This document shows, piece by piece, positions 36,029 through 48,162 of a DNA stretch of 64,000 nucleotides (the first letter of the stretch is position 1; each line of letters opens with the position of its first letter). Under the pieces are notes generated by a model that searched no databases, was not told the DNA's origin, and saw nothing but the letters and a program-made list of their open reading frames with translations. The stretch is taken from NCBI GenBank assembly GCA_030770535.1, contig JASVEC010000005.1, positions 496,001-560,000 on the forward strand, written 5' to 3'. Made by a program: the position numbers and the translations under genes. Source of the stretch: Batkoa obscura (Eukaryota > Entomophthoromycota > Entomophthoromycetes > Entomophthorales > Batkoaceae).

Positions 36029-37042
36029 TTACTCCGACCCAACTTCATATTCAAGTATAGGTGCACCAATATCGGAAATCTCTGGAATAGTACATTTAAG
36101 ATCAAATGCTTTACTTAATACCACTTTAAATACTTTTTGTACATTAATAGAATGGGATGTAGAACAAAATATTAATGGCGCCCTCATTGCTTTTGCAAAT
36201 TTACGTGCCTATATGAATTAAAATTATAATGAGTATTAATTTTTTAGAATAGATATTATTATTGTCTAATATAATATAATATATCTTATTATTATTTAAT
36301 AAAATCATTAATCCTAATTACCTGTTTTGTTATTTCCTCTTGCTCTTCTCTATTAAAACTAGCAAAATGATCATATTTAGTACCAACTAAAAAGGGCATA
36401 GCAGTCTATTAAAATCAAATATTAGAATCCATTCATTTACTCATCTTTTATCAATCTATAATAAATTACTTTATTAAATCCACGAGCTTGACGATACCAT
36501 TCTTTAATTGAATTTAAAGTTGCTTTTCTTGATAAATCAAACATAAATAATATTGCTACAGCATCATTACATACTAATGGTAACATATTAACAAACTCGT
36601 GTTGACCTAAGAGTGAGAAAGAAGAAATGGGTTAATATTTTGTAACAGATGAGAAATGAGTTAATGACTCACCTCCTAAATCCCATATTGAAAAAGTAAT
36701 TTCAGTATTTCTAATAGATATTGTTTTTTCCATAAAATTAACACCTAAAAACAATAAGAATTAAATTAATATCAAAGTTCCACTTCTAATTTATAAAAAA
36801 GAAGAATTTAAAATAATTAATAAACTCTTCAGTTTTAAAAAACTTCACTTACCAAGCGTTTGAATATAATCTTCATCAAATGATCCTTCAACATATTTCA
36901 CCATTAAACTTGTTTTTCCAATTTGTGAATCCCCTACCATACCTACTTTGATTACAACACTAAATTAAACAAATGGTAAGTTTATTGTCGATTTTCGTGT
37001 TCATTTTATAAATAATCACCTGTTTTTGCCTTCTTCTGCCAT
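36029..37042 (-). CDS. SPG1: Spg1/Tem1-type small GTPase (septation/mitotic exit)
   Basis: Six exons (37042-37020, 36959-36853, 36744-36673, 36606-36470, 36405-36322, 36208-36029) give 200 residues; fission yeast Spg1 has 198. It is the switch at spindle poles that starts septation (SIN) or mitotic exit (MEN). G-box motifs are seen: G1 GDSQIGKT (17-24), the switch I sequence YIQTLGVNF, G3 WDLGGQ with catalytic Gln69, G4 TKYD and G5 [27 protein letters not shown] and [11 protein letters not shown] are Spg1/Tem1-specific. There is no C-terminal CaaX or Cys prenylation box, as expected for this family. The first exon is only 23 nt. Confidence 0.94.
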
Positions 37043-38619
37043 TTTTTAACTAGATGAATAATTGAGAAATTAGTGTTAGTGTCTTAAAGATGAATGAATG
37101 AAGGTATAAATAGAAATAAGGAATGGTAGTTTAAATCAATTATAAACACAGTGATTTTATCTACAAAGTATTCGATAACAAACTACTCAAATCACTGTTT
37201 ACAACTAACTAATAAGTAATAGTCGAATGAATACTTACCAAAACTCAATTTCCAACTTTCAAATAAATATCCAATGTTGGATAATAACTGCAAAACTTAT
37301 CTTTTTTATATAGAAAATACAAACTTGAACTTTTAAAACTCAATTCAAAAACTTTAAAGTGATGAAAATTCAGCTAGTTAATTTGAACTAAATTTTTGTC
37401 AATGTTCATTCTTTACTTTGTAGCTACCTAATTTCTCCAGGATGATAAAATAAGCGAATCAAATCTATGAATTATCAGTAAAATCGGGTGTTAATTTGTA
37501 AATTCAATTTATTGAACGAATTCCTCCCTTATTCACCTCAAAAAACCAATGAAATTTTTGAACATGATCTTTATGATGTCAATGATAATTGATGGTAAAT
37601 TAAGCCTTTTTTTAGCTTTGTTTATTTTTTGATGTTAATATAAAGTAACTTAGTATAGTTTAGAATTGTATAATAAATAAATTATAAACTTTATTTTAGT
37701 ATGCATGTTCTTAACAGTTATTTCCTTTTTTCAAACTTTGATTTTTTTCCCTATCTTTTACTTTTGAGATCACAGTTTGATTCTGTTGATGAAATATTCG
37801 TATTTTTAGTTATCAATTCAAATAACAAAAATAGTTTATTTTAAAATTAAGTCTATTTTAATAATATTAATTTTATGTTATAATTGATCTATTTTTTTTA
37901 TTTTTTTTAATATTTTTATTGTCACTTTCAAAGTGGAATTGTAGAATAATCTCAATCAGCTAAAAAAAACGAGCTAATAGGAATATTATTTAAATATTCA
38001 AAGTTTTTTTTGAAAACGGGTCTTAGTGTTTAAAAAGCGTAAATATAAAGTTTATTTAGATAATCAAAGAATTGAGCTAAGTTGATTATAATTTATTTTA
38101 AAAAATAAATAAATAATTTCACATAGTTTAAAGAAATTAACTAATATACCAAATATAACATCAAAAAATTGAACAAATCTAAATCAAAATTTTCACTCCA
38201 TTCTAAAACTCGAAACGATCAAAAAAAAGGATTTCTGATACCGTTCATGGGATTTCAAAATTAAATTTCAAAATAATTGGTTGTAATTTTCGAAACAAGG
38301 TGCGTAATTTATAATGATTGGTTGAATTCAAAACAAATTCTAACTTTTTCACAAAGGTAGCTTACATTGGATAAAGATATCAAAAATTGTTTTCAGCAGG
38401 GGGTCAAGCTAGCATAATAAGTCCTTTCTTTGTATACTTTAAAAATTGTATATTAAGTTGATTAAGGTTAGTAAATCCCAATTTATTTCAAACTAGTGTA
38501 ATAAAAGCTCCATCCATTTTCGTTCCATTTTTTTATATCTCAAATATGTTGGACCGAATACAGCAGAAAAGAAATGGAGTCAAGAGATTAACATTTTGAT
38601 TTTTATATATATATAAAAG
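37043..38619. other. Intergenic, divergent promoter region
   Basis: About 1.6 kb between the divergent SPG1 and EGD1 genes. No ORF, RNA gene or repeat copy was supported; it is unusually long for the conserved block. Confidence 0.4.
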
Positions 38620-39292
38620 ATGAATCCTGAAAAACTTGCCAAACTCCAAAATCAAGTACGTATTGGTGGTAAAGGTACCCCACGTCGTAAAGTTTTTAAA
38701 TCTACTGGTTCTAAAGGACTCGGTGATAAAAACTTAGAAAAAGTGGTCAAAACATTAGATGTACTTCCATTATCAAATATTCAAGAAGTTAACATGTTTG
38801 GTGACGCTGGTAAAGTACTTCACTTTGCTGATCCAAAAGGTAGCTATTTTATTTTTTTTATCAATGCTTCTTTTTTTAAATAACAATATTTTAAAGTTTT
38901 CGCTGGTACTGATGGTGCTACTTTCGTCATTAGCGGTCCATCCACTGATAAAGGTATGTTTTTCAAGTTTCTTTTTTGTTCTTTTTTACTTTAACTTTTA
39001 CATAGAAATTACCGAACTTGTACCAGGTATCCTTAATCAACTTGGCCCCGAATCCCTTGCTTCTCTCCGTAAATTAGCTGAAACTTATCAACATTTAAAC
39101 CCAAATGCTGGTAAAGATGGAGAAGATGATATCCCAGATTTAGTTGAAAACTTGTAATTTTATAATAATTAATATTAAGTGAATAATAGTTAATCTTGAC
39201 TTAATTTTAGTGAAAAAGCTGCTATTGATGCTGAAGAAACTCCAGCTGAAGAAGCTGTAACTGAAGAAAAAGTTGAAAAGAGTGAAGCTTAA
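38620..39292 (+). CDS. EGD1: Nascent polypeptide-associated complex beta subunit (BTF3/Egd1)
   Basis: Four exons (38620-38839, 38897-38953, 39006-39153, 39211-39292) give 168 residues. NAC binds nascent chains at the ribosome exit. The N-terminal ribosome-binding stretch [13 protein letters not shown] corresponds to the RRK-x motif of the family. The NAC domain covers about 35-115 ([48 protein letters not shown]). An acidic Glu/Ala tail ends the protein. Reading straight through from exon 1 or exon 3 would give false early ends. The strong match of length and order makes the splice model secure. Confidence 0.95.
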
Positions 39293-40061
39293 AAAATTTA
39301 ATTAACCATCTAAAGTGATAACTATACCTTATATTAATCATTGTCAAAAAAGTAATAAATAAAATTTAATACTTTGAGCTTGATTAAAAATAAAATTGTT
39401 TCATGTCTTCTTTTAGTTTTATAGAATTAAAACTTTGGTTTCTAATTCCTTTTGTTTAGAAGGCTTAATTGTTGCCTTTGTTCTTTTACTTGTTGAATTG
39501 TTTAATATATGCGATATTTGTTTAATATGTGTGCCTATTTAATATACAGGTTATTGTTTTAAACCACGTTCCTTTATTTAATTTATTGTTTTGATATATC
39601 ATTTTTCAGTTATAATTAATGAATACTTTGCATATTGAAATCTTTCCTTGAAAGAAATGTGTCAACATCTAATAGTTTAACCTCCTATAGTTTAGCATTA
39701 TGTAAAAAAATAGCAGTAAGTCATTTCTTATTTAGAGCTTTTATATAAGTGATGGGTATATAAATTCTATTATTTTTGAATCTATAATTCAGGATAATTC
39801 AAGATAATTTATAATTTAATAATTTATAAATCAAACTTTAAAAGTAGAATCTAGAAAATAATAATTAAAGTGTCTATTTTTTAATATAACTGTGTATTTC
39901 AGCATAAAAAGTTAATTTTAGGTAGAACATTTAGTAAATTAAAAAGAAACTAATTTATAAAAATAAATTTACATAGATAGATAGATGTTATTAAAAAATA
40001 AAAACTAATATTTAAAATCTTTAAAAGAATATAGAAAAAAAAGAGCAACAAAGATAACCAC
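39293..40061. other. Intergenic between convergent genes
   Basis: About 0.77 kb, AT-rich, with short direct repeats (TTGTTTAATATNTG, 39496-39525; AGATAATTTATAATTTAATAATTTATAA-type, about 39800). No gene is seen. Confidence 0.4.
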
Positions 40062-41233
40062 CTATTTTGGAGAAACTTCATCTGGATTCGAATCACTAAT
40101 ATTAGACCTATAAAAGTTATCATGAGGCTTATAAACTATTGGTGAACGTGGGGAAAATTTGATTTCTTCTGTATACGAGTGTTCTGATCCTAAAGGTGCT
40201 AACCCGGGCGAAAGATGGTTTAAGTTCATATTATTAATATTCAACATATTATTTTGAAACTCTTGATTCATTGAGGTATTAAAATAATAATCTTGTCCTT
40301 GAGTCATAATTGGTGAATTTCCATTATGTGGCATGGGGCTTAAGCTGTTATATATATTGCTATTGTTTTGAGCCTGTGGTGGCGTAATAAAAATTGTAGG
40401 TTGTGCCTGATCGCTATTTACTATAATAACAATATTAATATACATATAAATTATTGAGTTTTATTAATTTACCTAATTGATTATTATTTGAATTATTTAT
40501 GTTGTTGCTATTATTATTGTTACTACTTGCATTATTAATATTTTGCAAATGATTAGTAATCTTCCTTATAACTTGTTGTTGAACTTGTTGCACCCTATTT
40601 GCTTCACTTAACTCCCTTCGAAGTTGGAGTATTTCATTTGACATGGAATGGATTGTATTAACCATCTCTTTTTGTTGACTATACATTAGGGCTACTTGGG
40701 AATGAATGTCGGGTGATGGACTATTTTTCATACTTGAATCCGCATCATTCGTTGTCCTTTTAATATCATTGATTTGTTCCAGTTTATCCCTTACAAATAA
40801 CTTATGTGAAAATTCCCATGTTTGAAACGCTGGATCACTTCTATGACCTCTAGGTGATCTATTTACTTTATGAAAACCATACCTAATATAAAAGAAATTA
40901 ATAATTATTTTTAAATGTTCAATATTAAAATTACATATTCAATTGGCGAATAAAGCTTGAAAAATTATTATGCTTAAAATGTAAAGGCAACACAGTTTTG
41001 GAAAACTTATCGATATTTTTTACAGTAAATGAACGCCCATCTGTATTCCAATAGATAGAGTCCTGTATACTTGGATCATTGATTAATCTAATAGCCATAT
41101 TAATTAAAGTTATCATCAACTAAATAAACACTTACGTTCCCAATTTATGTACAAAAGTATTCTGATTACTCCTTAAAGAAGGTTTTAAACCATTATTGGG
41201 ATTTTTTTTTGTTGTTATACAATTTTTGTTCAT
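40062..41233 (-). CDS. HSF-type DNA-binding transcription factor
   Basis: Four exons (41233-41136, 41087-40935, 40882-40473, 40420-40062) give 339 residues. The heat-shock-factor winged helix covers about 27-120: FVHKLGTLINDP, IYWNTDGRSF, IDKFSKTVLPLHFKHNNFSS with recognition helix FIRQLNMYGFHK. A coiled coil with heptads (about 140-185) provides a trimerisation region like HR-A/B, followed by an Asn-run and an Asn/Pro/Ser-rich tail with several SP sites (SPRSP, LSPM). It is short for an Hsf1, so it could be an Sfl1/Skn7-like or lineage-specific factor; no receiver domain is present. Exon 2 uses the AG at 41089-41088, which restores the LINDPS block; other acceptors give a stop. Confidence 0.88.
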
Positions 41234-44114
41234 TGTAGCTATACCTTAGAAAGATAAGCATTAACTTTTATATTTTAATAAGTGTTATAAAACTGCTTTA
41301 CAATAAATTTTAATTAGAAAATCAAAAAAATTCTAAGTTTTCTATTCAGAAAAAATAGGGCCTGTTTCGATTTAGAATTCTTGGCTTCAAGTGGAAGCAT
41401 GACTTAATCATTAACAAATCAAAACCATTAATTCAATTAATAAAATAACCCACACTAATATTCTTGCTTCACTTTTTTTAGTTAAAATTTTCATTTATAA
41501 ATAACTCCAAAAGATTCTGGAGTCTATTCAATTATGTACATGATAGCGGATAATGTATTAAGGAAGTAGTATATCTATTTATGAAATAATTGAAAGCTTT
41601 AAGGCTCACTTATAAGCATAATAATATAATACGAAATTGGTATTGATAACACGAGAACTGGTTATTTTTAATAACTTTATTAGATCAGTTATTATGTAAT
41701 AAGTAAAAAATTTAATATTATATTTGATAGTATTTATTAAAGTTAAGTTTTTACGAATATTAAAAGCTAAAATATGACTTCCTACACCATTAAGTTTAAA
41801 GGTAATTGTTCATTTTATTTTATTTTTTTATATAAAGGGCATACGTATATGTAATATAATTCATAGCTTAATCTCTAGTCCTTAATACTTTTACGCCCTT
41901 GATATGAACACGTTATTTCAGTTAACCCTTATAACGTAATTGAATTATTGATTTAAAGTATCATATAAGACATTAATTCAGAATAGTAGTTATAAAAATT
42001 AATATTATTTTAGAAACTTTGGGTCAAGCTTAAAAACGAGTCCATGGTTGGATATAATAATTAAGCTATGGGAACTTAATAAGTGACCTTAAAGCTCTAT
42101 GAATATTGTCAATTAATATATATGATTAAATGTAACCTCAAAGACAGATTAAGATTAAATTTAGAGTCATTTAGGTAAATGTAAGTGAATAAGGTTTTAA
42201 ATTATAAATCATTTGTATTTTTGCACTAAGCTATTATCTTTGAAAATAAGCCCAGAGGTCACTCGAGTTGGTACGAAAGTACTAAAGTTATAGAAGGTTG
42301 AAATGGTTAATAACTCTACATATTAAACAATATAGTGTGTCTTTTAATTATACTTTATACTTTTAAATATTACCTATAATAAATTTTTATAATTACTATT
42401 AATAAGTAAACTTTCTTTATATAAATAAAATTAAATACTACCTTTTATAGGGAGGAAAATAGTGATGTAAGTGTTAGTTTTTACGAAAAACCAAAATAAT
42501 ATTGATTGGAAAGAGTTTTCAATCAATGTCAAAACCAACAAAGTTTTTAATTTTTAATACTTTTTATATTAAGGACATTATTATTACTTTATATTTAAAT
42601 CAGAATATTTTTTATAGTATCATACTATCTATTTCAATTCTTTATTATTAATTAAATTGGTCCAATTAAATCAGGATAAACAATAATGTCAAGCTGATTA
42701 AGTAAGTTTATTTGCATCTTTATTTTAATATAGCTTTTTAAGAAATCCTTAACATCTAGTTTATACTGAATAAACTATTTTTATATTATCTATAAAGATT
42801 TTTATAGTTCAATAACAAAAAGTTGTTATAAAAGTTTATAGAAGTGTAAATTGGTGATTACCTCAAATTTTTATCATAATATATAATAGAGGCAGACCTC
42901 ATGAAATTTTATTAGTCAACTATATCTATAATAAAAATTAGTATAAAATATATCAATTAATATAAGTAACTCTGAATCAATTATTTAATACTTATTTTAT
43001 TACAAATATTATGTAATATCAAAATTTATTTCATTCAAGACAAAACATTGTTATATTTTTTAGAAAAGGTTACTCAGAATACATGGTTGAAGATTATTTA
43101 AAAAACTAGCCAACATTAATCAAGTTAGTCTGTGTTATATAACTTATAGTATTTACAATAAGTACTATTGTAAGCGAATAACTTGAGTTATAGCCAAAAA
43201 GTGTTTATTCTAAATTACATCTTAAACGCGTATAGTTAAAATGTTAATAAATTTTACTATTTATAGTTAAGAATGTTGTATTTAGAACATTAATACTTTT
43301 TAATATTCTAGCATTTCCAATAAAACAAGTATAAAAATGTTATCTAGAGACATCAAGGTCTTTACGTTAATTTTTTCATTTTATATTATTTTTGTTATAT
43401 CTACAACTATTAAAAAACTATCAAAAATCCACTTATACTCTATAGAACATTTAATACTTTTAAATTCAATTTGCAGTTATGCTGATATCGAAATGTTGGC
43501 ATTTATTACATTGACTTGTTCAAGTCTAAATGTTACTTTATTTTATAACAGTTTACTTTTGGCCGATTAAATCCATGAAGCAATTCATTTATATTTTATA
43601 AGTCACTATAGTTCATTTTATTGATAAAACAATTACTATTTGACTATAATCGCCAAACTGCTGATATTAATAAAATAAGTGCTTTATATTATTGTCTAAT
43701 ATTACATACTATAAAATTTTATTGCACCATATTTAAAATGAATGTCAATGAAATCTTCAAAGTACTAGTTAATAAAATTATGATTTGTTTATTACTATTG
43801 AAATATTCTAAACATTAATTGGTTTTCTGATCAGCACTATTTTATTTTATTTTAATCTGTAAAATAATTTTTATAAAATGATCAAAGGTTGATGCTATAA
43901 ATTCAATGCTACACTAAATTTATTATAATTTTAAAATGTATTAATTTTGATAAGATGATTAAATATTGATGCTAAAATCTGAGATAATTAAGATAATCAA
44001 GAGATCATCTAAACTCATGTTTAATAAATGCTTTTTATCATTATTTATCATTAAGTTTTAATAATTAGTTAATGATCTCATGTATATTACACTTAGCATC
44101 ATAACCCTACTTTG
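41234..44114. other. Gene-poor AT-rich region
   Basis: About 2.9 kb. Two small ORFs, 43337-43570 (77 codons, hydrophobic start) and 43621-43818 (65 codons), are AT-rich and featureless; neither is called. No RNA gene is seen. Confidence 0.4.
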
Positions 44115-44205
44115 TGTTTGAGGGTGTTTTCTAGTTTCATTACTTTTTTCATTTTTTAAGCTCTATTGAGCAAAAAAAGTTAGTAAATTGCTTAAATAAA
44201 GATAT
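44115..44205 (-). mobile_element. MITE family A, copy 6 (decayed)
   Basis: A diverged and shortened copy upstream of the HHE gene. The core TTTCATTACTTTTTTCATTTT and AAGCTCTATTGAGC are recognisable, but both inverted-repeat ends are eroded. Confidence 0.6.
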
Positions 44206-44290
44206 CGGTATTTACTAAGTACTTAATCATGATAGCATCAACTAAAAAAGTATATTAACAAGCTGAATATAATTCGTATCTTATTAAAAA

Positions 44291-45039
44291 ATGTCAGGTC
44301 AAGAAAAAACAGTGATTGATTTAAAAAAGTATCAACATACTACAAGCGAAGATTTAGCTACTGCTATCAAAAAGGATCATGACATGATAAAGTATCTGTA
44401 TTCTTTGTTTCAAGAAGCGACTACAAATAAAAACAAAGAGGAGATAAGCAATGAGATCATTCGTCAAAGTAATCATTTAATACTAAAGTAAACAGTTGCT
44501 AACATATAAATAGTATCTGTCCATAGCGTCGCTGAAGAAATAGTTGTTTACCCTTTTATAAAAAACAAGTTAGGGGACTCTCAATATTCTAAATCCTTAG
44601 ATGAGCACCGCCATGTAAAAGAAGACCTTTATTCCCTATCTGCTCATTATATAAGATCTGATTCTGAAGAATTTTCAAGTAAATTGAATAAAGTATTCGA
44701 GGTAAATAAACTACTGAATAAAATCAACTATACTAACATTATAAAAGGAATTCAAGAAACACTCTGATGAAGAAGAAGAGTTTGTGTTACCACAAATAAC
44801 CAAGGTATTGAGCGAGAGTGAGAACAAGAAGTTGGTAGAGGGTTTTATTAAAGGAAGAGAGGAAGCCCCAACCAGGTAGTATCTTTGTATTTTCATTCTA
44901 TTTGACTAACAATACAATTAGACCACACCCAAGTGCTCCTGATACTCAACCCTCCGAGAGTATTGTTGGAAAAATGCAAGCTCCTATCGACAAAGCTAGT
45001 GACAAAGCCTTCAGAAGCTTCCCAGGATCTACTGCTTAA
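44291..45039 (+). CDS. Hemerythrin-like HHE domain protein
   Basis: Four exons (44291-44487, 44527-44701, 44748-44875, 44922-45039) give 205 residues. The HHE four-helix bundle has the expected ligands in order: H30 (KKDHDMI), E70 with its neighbours (NVAEEIVVYP), H93 and H95 (DEHRHVKEDL) and H129 with E133/E134 (FKKHSDEEEEFVLP). Such proteins bind a non-haem di-iron site and are linked to oxygen, nitric oxide or iron sensing; the role in fungi is not settled. The C-terminal ~50 residues (RPHPSAPDTQPSES..., KASDKAFRSFPGSTA) are disordered-looking. A degenerate paralog follows 400 bp downstream on the same strand. Confidence 0.87.
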
Positions 45040-45438
45040 ACTGTGCTTTTTAAAACAACATACTTTTATCTACTGCCTTTTTAAATAAACAAAGCTCCTT
45101 TACACTATAATAAATAATTTGTGATTGAATTTTTTATTTTTACTCAAAATTGCCTTAATAAAAAATTGATCTCTTAATGATAAATTTTATAATTAATAGG
45201 ATTAGTAAATCCTAAGTAGTTATAAGGCTCAAAAAATTATAATGAATGCTAAATGCTAAACAATTCCTTGGCTATTACTTCATGATTAAGCTATACTTAA
45301 TTCATACTTAAACTAAAGAAAATCATCTTATTTTACCTTTTAGAAGTTTGAATATTTAAGTCTTTTGGTATAACAATAGGATAATAGTATTATAACTCGA
45401 AGCTAAGAAACCATTATATATTGAGTATAAATAGTTAA
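45040..45438. other. Intergenic between tandem HHE genes
   Basis: 0.4 kb of AT-rich sequence with no gene. It would hold the promoter of the second HHE gene. Confidence 0.45.
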
Positions 45439-46020
45439 ATGAGTGAAACGATAGAGATCCATCTACACCATTTCAAGCATATTAAAGATGAAAACCTATT
45501 TTTGGCGGTTAAAAAAAGTCACGATTTAATATCATATCTAAGTTCTGTTATTCATAAGGTAACAGTCAGTGATAAAAGATATAAATTGAGTACTGAGATT
45601 ATATCTCATGGTAATATAGTTTAATATTAATTTAGCTATACTTATAGTTATTAGTTTCTGCTTTTAATAAAGCCGAAAAGGAAGTGTTGTTTCCATTAAT
45701 TAAAGATAAATTGGGGTCTAGCGAGCACTCCAAGTATTTCAATATGAATATTGAAATCAAACAGTATATTGAGGATTTATATGCGTACAATTTAGGTCCT
45801 GATGATACTTGGTATTATGATAAGTTAGACATCTTAATTAAGGTAAAACATATAGTTATTAATAAAAGGAATACTAACTTAAATATAGAAATTTGATGAG
45901 CATTTAAGAGTGTATGAAGATAATACAATACTAACTTTAAGTAAAGAATTAAATTACAAGGAAAATTGTCAAGTATCTCATGACTTTGTTAACAATAAGA
46001 TGAAATATTATAGAAATTAA
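45439..46020 (+). CDS. Degenerate hemerythrin-like HHE paralog
   Basis: Three exons (45439-45610, 45655-45842, 45889-46020) give 163 residues. It aligns with the upstream HHE protein over the bundle: KKSHDLISYL with H28, AEKEVLFPLI with E65/E67, KYFNMNIEIKQYIEDLY and KFDEHLRVYE with H125. The EHRH pair of the intact copy is replaced by IEIK (about 90-93), which removes two histidine ligands, and the C-terminal tail is missing. The intron phases match the upstream copy in part. It is an open, spliceable gene, so either a protein with a changed metal site or an early stage of decay. Confidence 0.75.
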
Positions 46021-46743
46021 ATGACCAGCTATATGTGCTTTTTTATTATGTTAAGATCTCAATCTAATGAGTTTAACTAGATTCAACTACATCAAATGCT
46101 TATATAATAAAATTAATATTTATAAAACATTTTTTTATTATCCTATCTTGTTATACAGTTTAAAAATTATAACTATTTTAGTTTACTCTCACTTTTTTTT
46201 GGAAAATTTTGTATATTTTAGTTATGTAATATTTATACTACAATATGCTTTTAGCTATCAAAAAATCGAAATTTTTACTGAATGTGTATAATTTAAAGGA
46301 ATAAAATAGTATAAAAGATTCACCCTTGATACCCTGAATGTTTATAATATTTTCATTAAAATATTAAAGCAACTCATTTTTTAGAAGACAAAAGACAGCT
46401 ATTAGAAGTTTGTGCCTTTAAAGTGTTACATATTCCCAATGTACTTTTTTATTTGTAGTTTCCATTATACTATGGATGGAAAACAATAAATAAATATATA
46501 TGTATTATCTATTTGTATTATAGAGTTATGTAATTACATATCAATTTATACAAGGTTTTATATTCCAACAAAATATTCGAAAAATATTTATACAATAGTA
46601 CTACTTTAAAGTAGATAGTTCAGTAAAGATAAAGTAGATGTAACAACCTTGATTTAAATAATAATGTTTTATTTAAAAAAAATGTTGATTTAATTAAAAA
46701 ACAAAGATTTAAATATACAACTAACTTTATTTATGCTTGATCA
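46021..46743. other. Intergenic
   Basis: About 0.7 kb, AT-rich. A 74-codon hydrophobic ORF (46067-46291) has no further support. Confidence 0.4.
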
Positions 46744-47358
46744 TCAATCAGAAAGTTGTCTTCTTCTACTCTTGTGGTCAATCAAAATAATAGCCAAAGA
46801 AAACAAATAAATCTCAAAATCTTGCTCATCAACGTTAATAAATTGTTTTAAAGTGCACGTAAAAAAGAAGGAATATGAATATTCCAATATAACGTTAGAA
46901 TCTGGTCCATATAATTTCCATATTGAATAATGATTGCTTTCCTCCCATTTATATTCTACTACTATATTCTTACTATCAAAAAATTGAATTAAATATGAGG
47001 GTTTATTTTCTTTAATTACTGAATAAAACCTTATATCTCTATACTTTGGCTTTTCAGAAACATTGACTATCTCCCATAACGTGCGCATATAATGAAAATT
47101 ACACTCTTTTAAGTTTAATACTACATTCTCACTTTTATTCTTGAATTTAGCTGACTTGGCCTTTATATTACTTATATATCCCATCCCATCTTCACTTTTA
47201 ATACTAACCATCGTTTCAAATATTCCTGACGTGTAAACTACAAAATCATAATCTTTTTGACTCTTGTAATTAGCTGATGGTCCATTTGAGCTCCCCTGCT
47301 CCTTAGTTATTTTATCATAGCTTGGTGGTAATGGTGATTCTTTTTCGTTGTTAAACAC
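46744..47358 (-). CDS. PPxY-motif orphan protein (paralog of the 8.0 kb gene)
   Basis: A single-exon, 204-residue protein with clear similarity to the one at 7991-8608 along its whole length. PPSY is at 11-14. Shared blocks are GSSxGPSxNY, NLKECNFHYM, TLWEIVNV, YRDIRFYSVI, EYKWEE, WKLYGPD and TLKQFINVDE; the C-terminal hydrophobic helix is YLFSLAIIL. Divergence is high elsewhere, so the pair is old and conserved blocks are informative. The PPxY motif suggests recruitment of a WW-domain protein (Rsp5-like ligase). The body domain is unassigned. A MITE copy lies 185 bp upstream of the start. Confidence 0.75.
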   Translation of the reverse strand: MFNNEKESPLPPSYDKITKEQGSSNGPSANYKSQKDYDFVVYTSGIFETMVSIKSEDGMGYISNIKAKSAKFKNKSENVVLNLKECNFHYMRTLWEIVNVSEKPKYRDIRFYSVIKENKPSYLIQFFDSKNIVVEYKWEESNHYSIWKLYGPDSNVILEYSYSFFFTCTLKQFINVDEQDFEIYLFSLAIILIDHKSRRRQLSD

Positions 47359-47542
47359 GTATATTTTTTACTAACTTAACTTCTTGGCCTTCCCAGCTGA
47401 ATTTATACTTTTTTTAAAAACTTGTTTGAGTTATCTAATACCCCGCTTTGTCATCTGTTATCGTAAAATTTGACAAATTATTATTAGAATTTTCTATAAG
47501 ATTGACTTTTATTAAAAAATTAAAAGGTTTACTGATCACATG

Positions 47543-47649
47543 ATATGGGGATGTATTTTTTTGTTTAAGAATTTTACTAACAATCTTTCCGCTCAAATAG
47601 CGCTTAAAAGATGGAAAAAGTAATGAAGCCAAAAAAGACACCTCTCATG
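47543..47649 (+). mobile_element. MITE family A, copy 7
   Basis: A ~107-bp copy near the consensus on the left (ATATGGGGATGTATTTTTTT) and slightly changed on the right (ACACCTCTCAT). It explains the small minus-strand ORF 47435-47641. Confidence 0.82.
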
Positions 47650-47845
47650 TATTATTGATTATTAATTATTAATTTAATGAAACGTGTAATTTATAAAAAA
47701 CTAAGCTAAAAATTAGCATAAGATCCTAAATTTTTGCTTATTTTAATTTATGTTTTAACAAAATTCTTAACATTATGAAAATTTTAGTAATAGCTAAAAA
47801 TATTAAACAAATATTTGATAATAACTTTTGCCAATAAAGTTAACT

Positions 47846-47918
47846 GCCTTCTTGGCTCAGTTGGCAGAGCGTCCGCCTAGTAAGCGGAAGGTCATTGGTT
47901 CGATTCCGATAGAAGGCA
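47846..47918 (+). tRNA. tRNA-Thr (anticodon AGT)
   Basis: A complete 73-nt cloverleaf: acceptor stem GCCTTCT/AGAAGGC, D arm GCTC...GAGC, anticodon stem TCCGC/GCGGA with loop CTAGTAA (anticodon AGT), T arm ATTGG-TTCGATT-CCGAT and discriminator A. No intron. The CCA is not encoded, as usual in eukaryotes. A T-run follows only at a distance. An identical copy lies at 52154-52226 in inverted orientation. Confidence 0.95.
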
Positions 47919-48162
47919 TTGGGTGTATTTCTCCAAAGAAATGTTTTAATTCCAACTTTTGATAAAAATATATTGTAGTTTGGGGCTTAAATTATTATCT
48001 AATCAGTAACACTGTTTATATTTAAAAAGATTGAGCTTTATCTTTAAATAAATAAAAATCATGGTTGATCAAAGTAACTAAACATTAATTTATAACTCAT
48101 TTTATTTTAATTTACAACTAAAAATAAAATTTTGCTAATAAAACAATTTATAATATTATTAG

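Noticed and set aside
43337-43818. Two small ORFs (77 and 65 codons) with a signal-like start
   Set aside because: They lie in an AT-rich region, share no motif with each other and cannot be joined by a convincing intron to a known gene.
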